From: Salticus scenicus
Taxonomy: Eukaryota > Arthropoda > Arachnida > Araneae > Salticidae
DNA: 64,000 bases
Reading direction: 5' to 3'
NCBI GenBank assembly: GCA_963930645.1
Contig: OZ005662.1
Coordinates: forward strand, 75,597,841 to 75,661,840
Positions 23,048 to 36,344 of this stretch are shown piece after piece. The translations under genes were made by a program, and so were the position numbers. Below the pieces are notes generated by a model. It saw only the letters and a list, made by a program, of their open reading frames with translations. It was not told the origin of the DNA and ran no database searches. How positions within the stretch are numbered: position 1 is the stretch's first letter; each line of letters begins with the position of its first letter.

Positions 23048-24157
23048 TACTTTCTCTTACCCATTGGGTCGAGAAAGTATTGTTTAAGGATCAAATTTTC
23101 GAACGTGAGTTTTTGTTATATTTACATGTTCTGAGGTCCCCTGAATACGAAAATCATGTTTTTAGCGAATGGTCTGTGTGTGTCTGTTATCAGCATATCT
23201 CAAGAACAAATATTAGCAGAAATTCCAAACTCGGTATTCTAAATGTGTATAATATAGGGATGCTACACTAAGCTTTTCGTTGAAATGAAGCAAATGGTTC
23301 GTGTACAGGGACACTCAAAAGTATTCAGATACATTACGTCTATGGGGGAAATTACAGGTAAGTAGAGTTTAACATCTATAGACTGCACTAAACCAAATGA
23401 AACGAATGTATATTTTGTGTAATAGAGATAGTCAACTGTGAAAAAAATTTTGTGTATGTAGGAGCCTTGCCTTCCCCCCTGGTGGGGGGAAGTCCCCCCT
23501 CGAGGGGAGTAAATTTTCATGATGGGTATCTTTCAAAAGAGCTCGCCTATACCTTTAAAACGAATGGTTGAACTATCAATCTGCGATAATTTAAAATAAA
23601 GTTATCAATTTTTTGCATTTTTAACATTTTTTTTTTTTTAATGTAATATTGAAAATAAATTCAACTTTTTTTGGATATTTAGTGTTATACTACTTCTCTA
23701 ATGTGGAAACCGTGTGCATTATCATGGAAGATAATTTTTTTAAATAATAATTTTAATAAATTATTTTTACTAAGTGAATTTGTATAGGAAAAAAATATAG
23801 AAGAAAGTCGTGTAGTGACCATAAACAAACTAGTTATTTGTTATTAGTGGATGTGCTTTACTAATATTATTTTTGCATTTCCAGGAAAGTTGTTCGGGAA
23901 TTGAAAAAAATTCCTCATAGAGATATGGTAAATAATGTATGTTAAGCTAAATATTCATCACCTGTTTTTTGTACATTAATGAAACGGGGGGTTGAGGGGG
24001 GTGGTAGCCCCCCTCACACAGAACTAATTATAATATAAAACTCTTCCTAAGCCTAATTTGAATTGTTTAACATAGGTTTACATAACAGTGCTCGTTATCT
24101 TACCTCTTAATCTCCAACATGTATTTATAGTATTAAATTTCAGGGTAAGAGAAAGTA
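23048..24157 (+). repeat. Family C element (unit B)
   Basis: Duplicate of 17324-18431 with the same TACTTTCTCTTACCC and GGGTAAGAGAAAGTA tips. It differs by scattered substitutions and a few T-run lengths. Confidence 0.65.
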
Positions 24158-24380
24158 GTGTGAGTGACACACTAGATTATTTTAACTACTTTCTTAGTGC
24201 TTGTTTCAATAGACAGTTTTAAAATTTTATGACTGCATTTATTTATTTATTTATTTATTTTTTTTTTTATGAAATGGACGTAATGCTAATATTTATAATC
24301 TCATTTTATGAAGCACAGATATGAAAATTGCAAAATGTTTCTGAAAATAAAATGGCTTCACAACATAAAAAATATCGAGA

Positions 24381-25259
24381 GCGACTCCACTCTACTTCCC
24401 GAACATTAAATAATTACCGATTGTATAAATAAAGTAAGACAAGTTTTTTAATAAACAAAAGCGAAAATTATAATAGGGTGTTTGAGTATTTTTCTCCATT
24501 GTTTAATTGCACTTCAAATAACACTGCTCTACAAAAAAAAAAAAAAGTTCTGATACAACTCTTGCTGATTCTTATGTAAAATGACCTCCTGAATCCGAAT
24601 GTGACTCCCATTTTGCCCAGTCACCCACCGATTTTTAGAAACACCCCCCCCCCCCCCCCTCCCTCAATTTTTTTCTCTGCTCGATAATTTTATGACCACG
24701 AATTTGATCTGATGAATGAAAAAGAATTAAATTAACACCCAAAAACAAAAAAGATATAAAGTTTAAAAAATAACTTTAATAACAGATTAAAAAATATATA
24801 AAATATGTAATGCATAATTTTATTGGCAAATAACCTCCAAAATTTTTCTCTTGTCACAAATGTCCATGTTTTACAATTTTCCAACTCTGTAGCCCCTCAG
24901 AAGATATTTAACGGTTAAAATAATCCTACCCCTCCTTAAAATCATGTGTAACGCATGTGAAATCACGTTTTGCCCCCCCCCCCCACTTGGGGACCGAATT
25001 TCTAAAATTCCAGAAATCGATTTTTAGACATTTGTATCAGCTATATTTTAAAGCAAAAATTTTACGGATATCTGTTTTTTTGTTTGAGATATGAAGGATT
25101 TTGTGAAATCATGTTTTGCGCCCCCCTCCCTCCTCGGGGACGAATTTAAAAAATCGTTTCTTAGTGGATGCCTACGTCATAGAAAGAACATTGTCACAAA
25201 ATTTCATGCTTCTAGGTCCAGGGGTTTGGTCTGGGTGATGATGAATCACCCCCTCAATC

Positions 25260-25292
<33 letters not shown>

Positions 25293-26761
25293 TTATCGCA
25301 GATCGATGGTTCAACCATTCGTTTTAAAGGTATTGGCGAGCTCTTTTGAAAGATACCCATCTTGAAAATTTACTCCCCTCGAGAGAGGACCCCCTCAGGG
25401 GGGGAGGCGAGGCTCCTACATACACAAAAAAAATTTCCCAGTTGACTATATTACAGAAAATATATATTCGTTTCATTTAGCTTGGTGCAGTCTATAGATG
25501 TTAAACTCTACTTACCTGCAATTTTCCCCATAGACGTAATGAATTTGAAAACTTTTGAGTGTCCCTGCACACGAACCATTTGCTTCATCTCAACGAAAAG
25601 CTTACTGTAGCATCCCTATATGGTGCGCATTAAAATGCCGAGTTTGGAATTTCTGCTACTATTTGTTCTTGAGATATGCTGATAACAGACACACAGACCA
25701 TTCGCTAAAAACATGATTTTCGTATTCAGGGGACGTCAGAACATGTAAAGATAACAAAAACTCACTTTCAAAAATTTGACCCTAAAACAATACGTTCTCG
25801 ACACTATGGGTAAGAGAAAGTAAATAAAAAACTGGAAATGAGACAAGAAAAACCGATAAAAGCAAATCTGCATCTCAAACAAAGCTATAATACTTTTTTA
25901 CTTTCCAAACAGTATGGTGAGGAAAGTATTGTAATCATGTCAAAAATTCGAATTTGAGATTTTGATGTTTCTATACGTTTAGAGGTCCCCTGAGTCCGTT
26001 TTCACTATTTTTACGATGATGTATGTATGTGTGTATGTATGTGTGTATACGTGTGTGTATGTGTGTGTGTGTCTGTGAGTGAACACGCTAGCCTCTAAAC
26101 GCTTTGTTCGAATAAGCTGAAAGTTGGTACGTATACTGTAAGTCACCATAGTACGAACCCTATTGATTTTGCCGAATCTAGCACTTCTAGTTTTTTTATA
26201 GGGACACCAGGAAAAATTCTTTTCATTATGGCCTATGGGTCCAAATTTCAAAAGTGCGATCGTGTCTAAACGCTTTATTAATCGGAGCAAAAATTTTGTA
26301 TACATGTTGTAGGTCACAGTTGCACGAACTGTAAAGATTTTGGTGAATTTAGCACTTATTTTTTTTTTTTCTTTTTTTTTTACAGGGACACAAAGAAAAA
26401 TTCTTTATCATTATGGCCTATGGGACCAAATTTTTAAAAGTGCGATAGCAATTAAATGCCTTATTCAATTGAGCTGAAAATTTATATGAATATTACAAAT
26501 CACTGTTGTACTAACTATAAGCATTTTGGTGAATCTAGCATTTATAGGTTTTTACATCGACACAACTAAAAATCGTTATCATTATGATCTATGGGCTCAA
26601 AGTTCAGTAGCGTTAAATAAAACATCGTGTAATGTATGGAGAAAAATACTCAAACACTCTATTACGATTTTCTCTCTTTTGTTTGTTTAACAACTCTTCT
26701 TTCTTTACTTTATCTACAAAACTGTTAATTACTCGATGTTCGGAAAGTCGAGTGGAGTCTC
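24381..26761. repeat. Fold-back-bounded element (unit B)
   Basis: Duplicate of 18653-21051. A C run at about 24643-24660 is absent in unit A, and the TA/GA microsatellite is much shorter (25260-25292). Confidence 0.65.
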
Positions 26762-27961
26762 TCCAGATTCCCCCCCCCCCCAATGTCACTATATAAAGCC
26801 TCTTTTAAATATAGCTTCGCTTGTGTTAGACGATTTCTTCAGGAAAATTGATAGGCAGCGTTCGTTAACAATAAAATATAGCAAAGCATTTGTATAAATT
26901 ATGTTCAATAGAAAATAACGTTCAGTTTAATTTTAGGAAGCCTTATATATATTCTATAAACTATATGCACATCGCATTGTATTCTTGAATTTGGTTTTAT
27001 ACGAAAAACACCTAACACAAAAAGAAATAAATTTTCAGCAATTTCCAAATGTAGTCCCAATTATCCAAATACTTTAAGTATCCCTGTAAACGAATGACGA
27101 ATGATTTCCATTCCATGAAGCTATTGCACGAAGCAGATATTTATGCATATAAAAAAATATGTTTATTCCATTTTGTTTAGGGCAACCTATAGATGTTACA
27201 CTGTACTTACCAAAAATATCCCCCATAGACGTAATGTATTTGAATACTCTTGGATGTCGCTGTACACGAACCATTTACTTGATCTTAACAAAACGTTTAG
27301 TGTGGAATCACTCTAAGACACATGTTTAGAATGCAGAGTTTGGACTGCCTGCTACTATTTGCTCGTGAGATATTCTAACAATAGATACACGCAAAACAAC
27401 CGCTAAAAATATGATTTTCAGATTCATGGGACCTCAAAACATGTAATATAAAAAAAATTCAATTTTAAAAATTTGATCCAAAACAAAAATTTTTCTAACG
27501 TATATATGGGTAAGAAAAAGTAAAAAACTGTTCCAAAAAATTTCGTTTAAACATATTTTCAATGAATTAATAACATTTTATTAAATAAAACCCATATAAT
27601 CTACGTAAAATTTATTAAAAAATAGACGGGATTATCTACATATTTATAATTTTACAAAACTATTCTGTATTTACACTTTTTATTTTTATGTATTTATTTT
27701 TTAAGTATTTCGTTAAGAGAAAATTATATATTATGCAAAATGTATGTATTACTTTCTATAATTAATTTCTTTTTCTAAAAATTTACAGTCAGAGATAGTA
27801 CATGACTGATCTTATAAAAATGAATGTTTCATTTCTATTGATTCACACTATTCATCGTTAAACACCCGCTTTCAAACCGTCGCTTTGACTATAAACACCT
27901 ACCCGATATCGGTTTTAGTGCATTATTTATTTGTTAAATAATCTGGTGTGTCACTCACACG

Positions 27962-29291
27962 ACTTTCTCTTACCCTGAAATTTAATACTATAATTACAGG
28001 TTAGAGATTAAGGCGTAATAAGATAACGAGTACTGTTATGTAAACCTGCGTTAAACAATTCATATTAGGCTTCTGAAGAGTTTTATATGATAATTAGTTC
28101 TGTGTGAGGGGGGCTACCGGCCCCCTTAACACCCCGTTTCATTACTGCCCCTACATTTAAATAGAATTTAAATCTGTTATTAAAATTAAAAGTTCACTTA
28201 AAGTTATTCAGGCAACTTTCACGCACACATTCCTTGACATATCAGTCTTGATCAACAAGCTTAACAGTGATAACAGGAGACTCGGCGTTGGAATATTAAA
28301 ACCCGAATAAACTACTACGTCAGAAACGCCAAAGAAAAACGTAGTAGTTTATTCGGGTTTTAATAAGCTTATCAGTCTTGATTAAACTTTTCAAGCAACA
28401 AACTTATATTAATTTGAAAATACAGCTTTTGGATCTCCTGAAATTATTCGTTTTTACGTTACTCTAAGACACACAGACAAAGATCAAACGTTAAAAAACT
28501 TGACTTCAGTAACCAAGAAGCCTCAAACGTGTAAATATTCTAAAACAAGCAATAAATATTTAGCTTAAAAACATACATTATTTACCATATGTCTATGAGG
28601 AATTAGTTTCAATTCCTGAGCAGCTTTCCTGAACATGGTAAAATATTTTAGCAAAGCACTTCCACTAACAATAAAAAAAAAATGTTATCGCTTAAATATT
28701 TGCAGCCCTGTATATGTTTTGAAGATTATGTACAGACCACATGGTACACCTAAATATACTCCTATAGTAATAATACACTGCATAACCTGAAATACACTTC
28801 CATCAATTTTCAACTATTGTCGCACTATAATCTAGCTCTTTTGTGTAGCCCTGCAAACGTACAGTGAATGATTTCCTTACCATATTCTACATGAGACATG
28901 TGTTTAAGCTTATAAAATATATATATTCGTTTCATTTGGTTTAGTGCAGTCTATAGATGTTAAACTCTACTTACCTGCAAATTCCCCATAGACGTAATGT
29001 ATTTGAATTATCTTGGGTGTCCCTGTACACGAACCATTTGCTTCATCTCAACGAAAAGCTTAGTGTAGCATCCCTATATCATACACATTTAGAATACCAA
29101 GTGTGGACTTCCTGCTACCATTTGTTCTTGAGATATTCTGATAACACTAACACTCACACACACAGGCCAACCGCTGAAAACATGAATTTCGTATTCGGGG
29201 GACCTCAGAACATGTAAATATAACGAAAACACACTTTTGAAAATTTGACCCTAAAACAATACTTTCTCTACCTTATAAGTAAGATAAAGTA
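27962..29291 (-). repeat. Family C element, reversed (D1)
   Basis: Begins ACTTTCTCTTACCC and ends TAAGATAAAGTA; it is the reverse complement layout of 17324-18431. Contains the G/C-rich hairpin GAGGGGGGCTACC (28107) and the GTACACGAACCATTTGC block. Confidence 0.62.
28295..28364. repeat. Perfect 26-bp hairpin
   Basis: 28295-28320 pairs exactly with 28339-28364 around an 18-base loop. The D2 counterpart has a SINE inserted in the right arm (38561). Confidence 0.8.
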
Positions 29292-29418
29292 AAAATAACA
29301 TCATCTGCCTTACCAAGATCAGATCATCTCTCAGATGATTTTATTTTATATTATCTTTTTATTGATGATTTTATTTTATATTATCACAGCATGTATTTCC
29401 TTTATAAACGCTGTATAT

Positions 29419-31171
29419 GTTACCGTTAAAGCTCAAAATCCGTCAATGTACAGATTACCTAGCTAATCTGCAGATTAACTAAAATGACCCGTTAAAGTGC
29501 GGAGTCAAGAGTTTTCCGCTTTTTAACTTGGTAATCTGCACATTAGCGGCTTCTGTGTCGTTAAAGTTCAAATGTTTGTTTCGAGCCTTAGTTATTTTTA
29601 CATTCACTATGACGTCAAACAGTCATGTGATACAGATATGCGAATGACCTTCAAACACAAACTAAAACTTTTATCCCTTCCGCTCTGCTATGATAATAAA
29701 CAGTAAACGCAAAACGTGAAGCATCGAAGCCATGATTTGGTTTCTTATTACGACCAACACAAAATTTAAAGTAACAAGTAAGTTATAATTGTTTTAATTT
29801 TGATTTTATTTCTTCTTCTTTTTTTTTTTTTTTTTTTTAATTCTGTCAGTATAAGTTTGATAAGGGTCTGTATTTTATTAATGAAATCTAATCTTAATTA
29901 AAAGCTCTCTCTCGTGAAATTTCATTTTGAATTATGAATATTAAATTTACAGCACAGTAAATATTTTCTCCCGAAATAAAACTATTAAACCACAACTTTT
30001 TAAAACTAATTTATTTTAAAATTGATTTAAATTACTGTTACTTACTGGGAGAAGAAAAAAAAAAAAAAAAAAAAAAAAAAAGATGTATTAATTTTTAACT
30101 TTGAAAAATATGGCGTTCAATATTATGGCATTTAATAAATACTTAATATGAAATTTGTAAGCATTTAGCATCTCATTACAATTTTTATTTTGTTGTTGTT
30201 GTTTGTTTGTTTGTTTCAATTTCAAGTTTCCTTTATAAATATATTTTTTATCTATCATGATTATATTTTTTATTTTACTTTCTTTTTTTAATTTTGTTCG
30301 CTTTTTCAGATAATTTTGTTGTAGCTTATCACATAAAATGTGTTATAAAGTTTTTTTTTTTTTTTTTTTTTGTAAAATTAATATATTTGCTAAACTTGTA
30401 CAGATATATCTATGCTGCAAAATATAGATTAATAAAGCATAGGAAAACTCATTTTAATTTTCATGCGTTCTAAAAATTATTAAAGCGGTTTTAATTATGT
30501 GAAGTACTTCTTAAATAACGCTTCTGATCTGTCAAATTTAATATTTCTTTAGCGAATTAAAAATTGTTGCATAACTTAAAAAAAAAAAAAAAAAAAAATA
30601 GTAATAGCAATAAAAGTTGTTAATAAAACATTTTTTTTTTTTTTTTTTTTTTTTTTTAATGGTTAAATATTTTTATTTTGGAATGAAATCGTTACTGTAT
30701 TACAATTCTAACATTCATTTATAAAATAGAATTTATTGAAAGCTATTAAAGTTATTATATTTCCTATTAAAAATGTATAACATCTTCAAACTTACGTTGA
30801 CAGAATAAAAAAGATGAAATAAATAAAAAAATAAATAAAACAAATATAACTTTAAAAGCCATAAAAATTAAAGCACATACAGATTAAAATAAGTAAAGAA
30901 AGAAAGAAAAGAAAACTATTTTTTTTTTTTTTTTTCCAAATGAAAAAAAAAAGTACAACACAACGTATTGTAAAATTACAACACCAGAGATCTTATTTTC
31001 ACTTTAACGAGTGCCTAGTAGGTAATGTGCAGATTATCTAGGTAATTTGCAGATTACCTAGGTAATTTGAGAAATGAAACAATTTTTCTCACTTTAACGG
31101 ATCGCCCTAGTTAATGTGCAGATTACCTAGCTAATCTGCAGATTAACTGATTTCTGCACTTTAGCTGTAAC
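29419..31171. mobile_element. Non-autonomous DNA transposon, GTTAC ends (D1 only)
   Basis: Left end GTTACCGTTAAAG, right end CTTTAGCTGTAAC (inverted, one difference in the first part). Subterminal repeats of CAGATTACCTAGCTAAT and CTGCAGATTA occur at both ends. The interior is extremely AT-rich with long T and A runs. D2 lacks it, reading straight through at about 39761-39769 (CGCTGTATATATTAAG). Flanking ATAT repeats obscure the exact TSD (about 4-6 bases). Confidence 0.8.
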
Positions 31172-31434
31172 ATATATATTAAGTGCAAACAGCAGGAAAT
31201 TCAAAATTTCGTCATGTAAAAGTAAAGATAGGAGTCGATTGTATACTCAAGAAAAATGAAGGAAGAAAAGAAAAATTGTAAATTACGGAAAAAAGTAAAT
31301 TTCGAGAACGTAAATGAGAGGGTATAGTGTATTTCTTTTAGTTATACATTAAAGATAGTTAATGAGTTGTAACCGCTTCTTCCTGATTTTTTGAAATTTT
31401 CTACAAAAGACCCGTAATAAATCCGTTGAAGAAA

Positions 31435-31532
31435 AAATACGGATCCAGATCCAGATATTTTTTCTCGCCGTTACGGATCCGTATATTTTTTTCTCACGGA
31501 TATCCGCAGATATGGACACGAAGCACATGTCT
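31435..31532. mobile_element. hAT-like terminal fragment
   Basis: Nested GGATCC and GATATCCG motifs (TACGGATCCAGATCC, CGTATATTTTTTTC, GATATCCGCAGATATGG) resemble a hAT end. It occupies the position where D2 instead has the hammerhead element at about 39930-40082. The opposite end was not found. Confidence 0.4.
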
Positions 31533-31722
31533 AGTCTAAACGCTTTGTGGAATGAGCTGAAAGTCAGTACGCATGTTACAGGTCACCGCAGCCCGAACTT
31601 TATAGATTTTGATGAATCTAGCAATTAGTCTTTTTTACAGAGACACGAAGAAAATTTCTTTACCTATGGCCTATGGCTCAAGTTACACTGCTCGGCATGA
31701 AAACTGCCCCAACACCATTTTG

Positions 31723-32342
31723 ACAAATTCTTATGTAAAATGACCTCCTGAATCCGAAGACGACGCCCATTTTACCTTATCACCCACCGTTTTTTAAAGA
31801 CAGCCCCTTTTTTTTATCACTGTTTGGTGATTTTGTGGCTATAAATTAGATTTTAAGAGGTGGGGGGGGGGGGGAGAAGATTATTTTAACTTAGAAATTT
31901 TAGAATTAGATATTTAAGTTAAAATGATTATTTTAACTGTTAAATATCTTCTGAGGGACTACAGATTTGAAAAATTCTAAAACATGAACATTTGCCGCAA
32001 GAGGAAAATTTATGAGACATTTGCCATTGAAATTTGTATTACATTTCTTATATATTTTTAATCTATTATTAACGTTATTAAATACACATTATATATATAT
32101 GCATTAGTTTTTTTTTTTTTTTTTGGGGGGGGGGGCGGGGGCGGAGGGGCTTTTAGGTGTTAAATTATTTCTTTTTCATTCACCAAATCAAATTCATGGT
32201 CATAAAATTACCGAACAGTGATAAAAATTGAGGGAGGGGGTAGTGTCCGTAAAAAACAGAGGGTGACTGAGGAAAATGGAAGTCATATCAGGAGGTCATT
32301 CAGGAGATCAAGTTCAGGAGGTCATTTTACATAAGAATGAAT
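31723..32342. repeat. Inverted-repeat block (D1)
   Basis: TTCTTATGTAAAATGACCTCC (first 20 bases near 31729) is inverted at about 32320-32342, with further inverted matches inward. The D2 counterpart is about 40285-40790. T and G runs at 32108-32146 are missing in D2. Confidence 0.6.
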
Positions 32343-32939
32343 AAGAATGGTATCAGAGCTCGTGTATGTATATGTATATATATATAATGCAGCGCAGTGT
32401 TATTTAAAGTGTGATAGCGTCTAAACGCCTTTTTCGAATGAATCGAAAATTTATATACATGTTATAGGTCACCGTCACACAAACTATATGGATTTCGGTG
32501 AATCTAGCACTTAGATTTCTTTTACAGGGACACAAAAAGTACTCTTTGTCATTATGCCTATTGGACTCAAAATATTTGAAGTGCGGTAGCGTCTAAAATC
32601 TACATTCGATTAATATATTGTTGCACACTTGAGGTTCGGGAGTTGTCTCTGAATGAAAGACGAAACTTGCAGAAGCTAAAAAGATCATTTACAGAAAATT
32701 CTAGAAGATTACAGGTTTATAAAACAAGTATCAACTTCAGTTTCATCTGTAAACACAGCTTAAATAACAGCTGACAGCACCAAATTCACAGTATAAAAAT
32801 TATTTTTTAGCATTAACACACAACAATGGGCTGCAAACAACAATAAAAAGAGGCCGAAAATCCAAATCCTTTATATACCCTTTTATTAATTCAGAAGTTT
32901 CAATTAATTCGTAGAATAATAAAGTTGCTCAGATATTTG

Positions 32940-33150
32940 GTATATCATAGGTTTTTTTTTTGCCAAAGTCACCTAAAAAGTCGCCAAATTTAGCGCCAAA
33001 GCCATTACCCACTTTGGCGAAGCTTTTTAACGGGTTTTCAACGTAAAATTACCTATTTTAAAGTGAAAACAAGCTAGAAATGCAGAAAATAAACATTTTC
33101 TAAACTGACAAAGTTTTTTTGAAATATTTTACGTAGAAATTACTACACTT
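32940..33150 (+). repeat. Dispersed repeat F (D1)
   Basis: AAGTCGCCAAATTT and GCGCCAAAGCC block shared with 13378-13610; the D2 copy is at 41410-41640. Confidence 0.55.
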
Positions 33151-34261
33151 ATTTACCAATTCGTAACACTGCTTCCCTCCCAAGGACTGCACGTCCCAAG
33201 CGCATATTAACTACATTTATTAGAGTTCGAACGAAGAGGAAATTCGACGTTACTGATTGGTTGTTATATTTTATGACGCAATGATACTTCGTTGAAAATA
33301 ATACTTAGCTTATATCAGTTATAATCCTAATGTATAATATTCCTCTCGTTTATCATTTTATAAATAAATGTGGATATTTGAAAGAGTTTTCTAATTATAT
33401 TTTGAAAACAAAAGTTATTTTACCATATTAAATTTATGACATAAAGCATTTTATTATGATTCTATAAAGAATAAGCATTTCTTTAAATGACAGTAACTTG
33501 CTTATTTACTTTTCCAAAAGTACAATAAATTAATAAGGTATTTCAGATACTAATAAGGCATTTAGCACTGCGGGCATTTTGTAAAATCGTTTCAAAGTGG
33601 ATGTCTACGTCATAGAAAGAACATTGTCACAAAATTTCATGCTTCTAGGTCCAGGGGTTTGGCCTGGGCGATGATGAATCACCCCCTCACTCAGAAAAAA
33701 CGATTATATATATATATAGATATATAGATTATCGCAGATTGATGGTTCAACCATTCGGTTTAAAGGTATTGGCGAGCTCTTTTGAAAGATACCCATCATG
33801 AAAGTTTACTCCCCTCGAAGGGGGACTTCCCCCTAAGAGGGGGGGGGGGAGGCTCCTACATACACAAAAAAGTTTTCCCAGTTGACTATCTCTATTACAA
33901 AAAATATATATTCGTTTCATTTAGCTTAGTGCAGTCTATAGATGTTAAACTCTACTTACCTGCAATTTCCCCCATAGATGTAATGAATTTGAAAACTTTT
34001 GAGTGTCCCTGCACACGCACCATTTGCTTCATCTCAACGAAAAGCTTACTGTAGCATCCCTATATAAAACACATTTAGAATACCGAGTTTGGAAATTCTG
34101 CTACTATTTGTTCTTGAGATATGCTGATAACAGACACACAGACCATTCGCTAAAAACATGATTTTCGTATTCAGGGCACCTCAGTACATGTAAATATAAC
34201 AAAAACTCTCATTCGAAAATTTGACCCTAAAACAATACTTTCTCGACCCTATGGGTAAGAG

Positions 34262-34292
<31 letters not shown>

Positions 34293-35152
34293 CTGGAAAT
34301 GACACAAGAAAAACCGATAAAAGTAAATCTGCATCTCAAACAAAGCTATAATACTTTTTTTACTTTCCGAACAGTATCGTGAGGAAAGTATTGTAATCAT
34401 GTCAAAAATCCGAATTTGAGATTTTGATGTTTCTATACGTTTCGAGGTCCTTTGAGTCCGTTTTCACTATTTTTACGATTATGTATGTGTGTGTGTGTGT
34501 GTGTGTATGTATGTGTATGAGTGAACACGCTAGCGTCTAAATGCTTCGCTCGAATAAGCTGTAAGTAGGTACGTATGTTGCAAGTCACCGTAGTACGAAC
34601 CCTATTGATTTTGGTGAATTTAGCACTTACAGTTTTTTTACAGGGACACAAAGAAAAATTCTTTATCATTATGGCCTATGGGACCAAAATCTTAGAAGTG
34701 CGATAGCATCTGAACACCTTATTCGATTGAGCGAAAAATTTGTACACATATTATAGGTCACAGATACTCAATCTGTATAGATTTTGGAGAATCTAGCGCC
34801 TATAGTTTTTTTTTACAGGGACACAAAGAAAAATTCTTTATCATTATGGCCTATGGGACCAAATTTTTAAAAGTGCGATAGCAATTAAATGCCTTATTCA
34901 ATTGAGCTGAAAATTTATATGAATATTACAAATCACTGTTGCACTAGCTATAAGCATTTTGGTAATCTAGTATTGGTTTTTACAGGGACACAACTAAAAT
35001 TCTTTATCATTATGATCTATGGGCTCAAAGTTCAGTAGCGTTAAATAAAACATCGTGTAATGTATGGAGAAAAGTACTCAAACACTCTATTGCGGTTTTC
35101 TCTCTTTTGTTTGTTTAACAACTCCTCTTTCTTTACTTTATCTACAAAACTG

Positions 35153-35381
35153 GCCCACCAGCGGCCGAGCGGTTCTGCGCTCAAAGCTGGTAGATGGGAG
35201 GTGCCGGGTTCGATCCCAGGTCGCGCTCATCGACCTAGCCGTTCGGAGTTTTCCGTGGTTTCCTCCGAAACTCGCGTAAATACGGGCTAGGACCCCTTAG
35301 AAAGACCCCCACGGAGGGCATTCCTCCTGTAGGCCTAGGACACATCAGGAGTCAATCGGCCTTAAATCCTACAACCAACCA
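35153..35381 (+). mobile_element. Full-length tRNA-derived SINE with 13-bp TSD
   Basis: A 229-bp element with an RNA polymerase III A-box-like GGCCGAGCGG (about 35163) and a perfect B box GGTTCGATCCC (35207-35217), as in tRNA-Ser/Leu-derived SINE heads. The body holds GGGCTAGGACCCCTTAG and the tail is CAACCAACC. The 13-bp TSD ATCTACAAAACTG is at 35140-35152 and 35382-35394. Units A and B have the uninterrupted site, giving two empty-site controls. Confidence 0.92.
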
Positions 35382-36344
35382 ATCTACAAAACTGTTAATT
35401 ACTCGATGTTCGGAAAGTCGAGTGGAGTCTCTCCAGATTTTTTTTTCCCCCAATGTCGCTATATAAAGCCTCTTTTAAATATCTGTTCGCTTGTGTTAGT
35501 CTATTTCTTCAGGAAAATTGATAGGCAGCGTTCGTTAACAGTAAAATATAGCAAAGCCTTTTTATAAATTACGTTAGATAGAAAATAACGTTCAGTTTAA
35601 TTTTAGGAAACCTTATATATTTTCTATAAACTATATGCACATCGCATTGTATTCTTGAATTTGGTTTTATACGAAAAACGCCTAACACAAAAAGAAATAA
35701 ATTTTCAGCAATTTCCAAATATAGTCCCAATATATCCAAATATTTTAAGTAGCCCTGTATACGAATGATGAATGATTTCCATTCCATGAAGCTATTGCAC
35801 GAAGCAGATATTTATGCATATAAAAAAATATGTTATCCCCCATTGACGTAATATATTTGAATACTCTTGGATGTCGCTGTACAAGAACCATTTACTTGAT
35901 CTTAACAAAACGTTTAGCGTGGAATCACTATATGACACTTGTTTAGAATGCAGAGTTGGGACTGCCTGCTACTATTTTCTCGTGAGATATTCTAACAATA
36001 GACACGCAAAACAACTGCTAAAAACATGATTTTCAGATTCATGGGACCTCAAAACGTGTAATATAACAAAAATTCAATTTTAAAATTTGATCCAAAACAA
36101 AATTTTTTCTAGCGTATATATTGGTAAGAAAAAGTAAAAAAATGTTCCAAAAAATTTCATTTAAACATATTTTCAAGGAACTAATAACATTTTATTAAAT
36201 AAAACCCATATAATCTACATGAATTTTACTGAAAAATAGATGGGATTATCTACATATTTATAATTTTACAAAATTATTCTGTATTTATACTTTTTATTTT
36301 TATGTATTTATTTTAAGAGAAAATTATATATTATGCAGAATATA

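Larger units (their letters stand above)
21280..26967. repeat. Recent 5.75 kb tandem duplication, unit B
   Basis: Near-identical second copy of 15530-21277. Its right part (from about 25150) is also the start of the older 8.4 kb duplication, so this segment exists three times in the window (19415-21277, 25150-26967, 33585-35640). That places the 5.75 kb event after the 8.4 kb event. Confidence 0.9.
25150..33577. repeat. Older 8.4 kb tandem duplication, copy D1
   Basis: Homologous in order to 33585-42077, beginning at AAATCGTTTC/GTGGATG and ending at TTTAGCACTGC. It includes the right part of unit B, a reversed family C element, the 29419-31171 transposon (D1 only) and a run of about 173-bp units around 31530-32600. 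Divergence from D2 is visibly greater than between units A and B. Confidence 0.78.

Noticed and set aside
35153..35235. A functional tRNA gene at the A/B boxes
   Set aside because: It continues into a SINE body, has target duplications and empty sites, and does not fold as a complete cloverleaf by eye.
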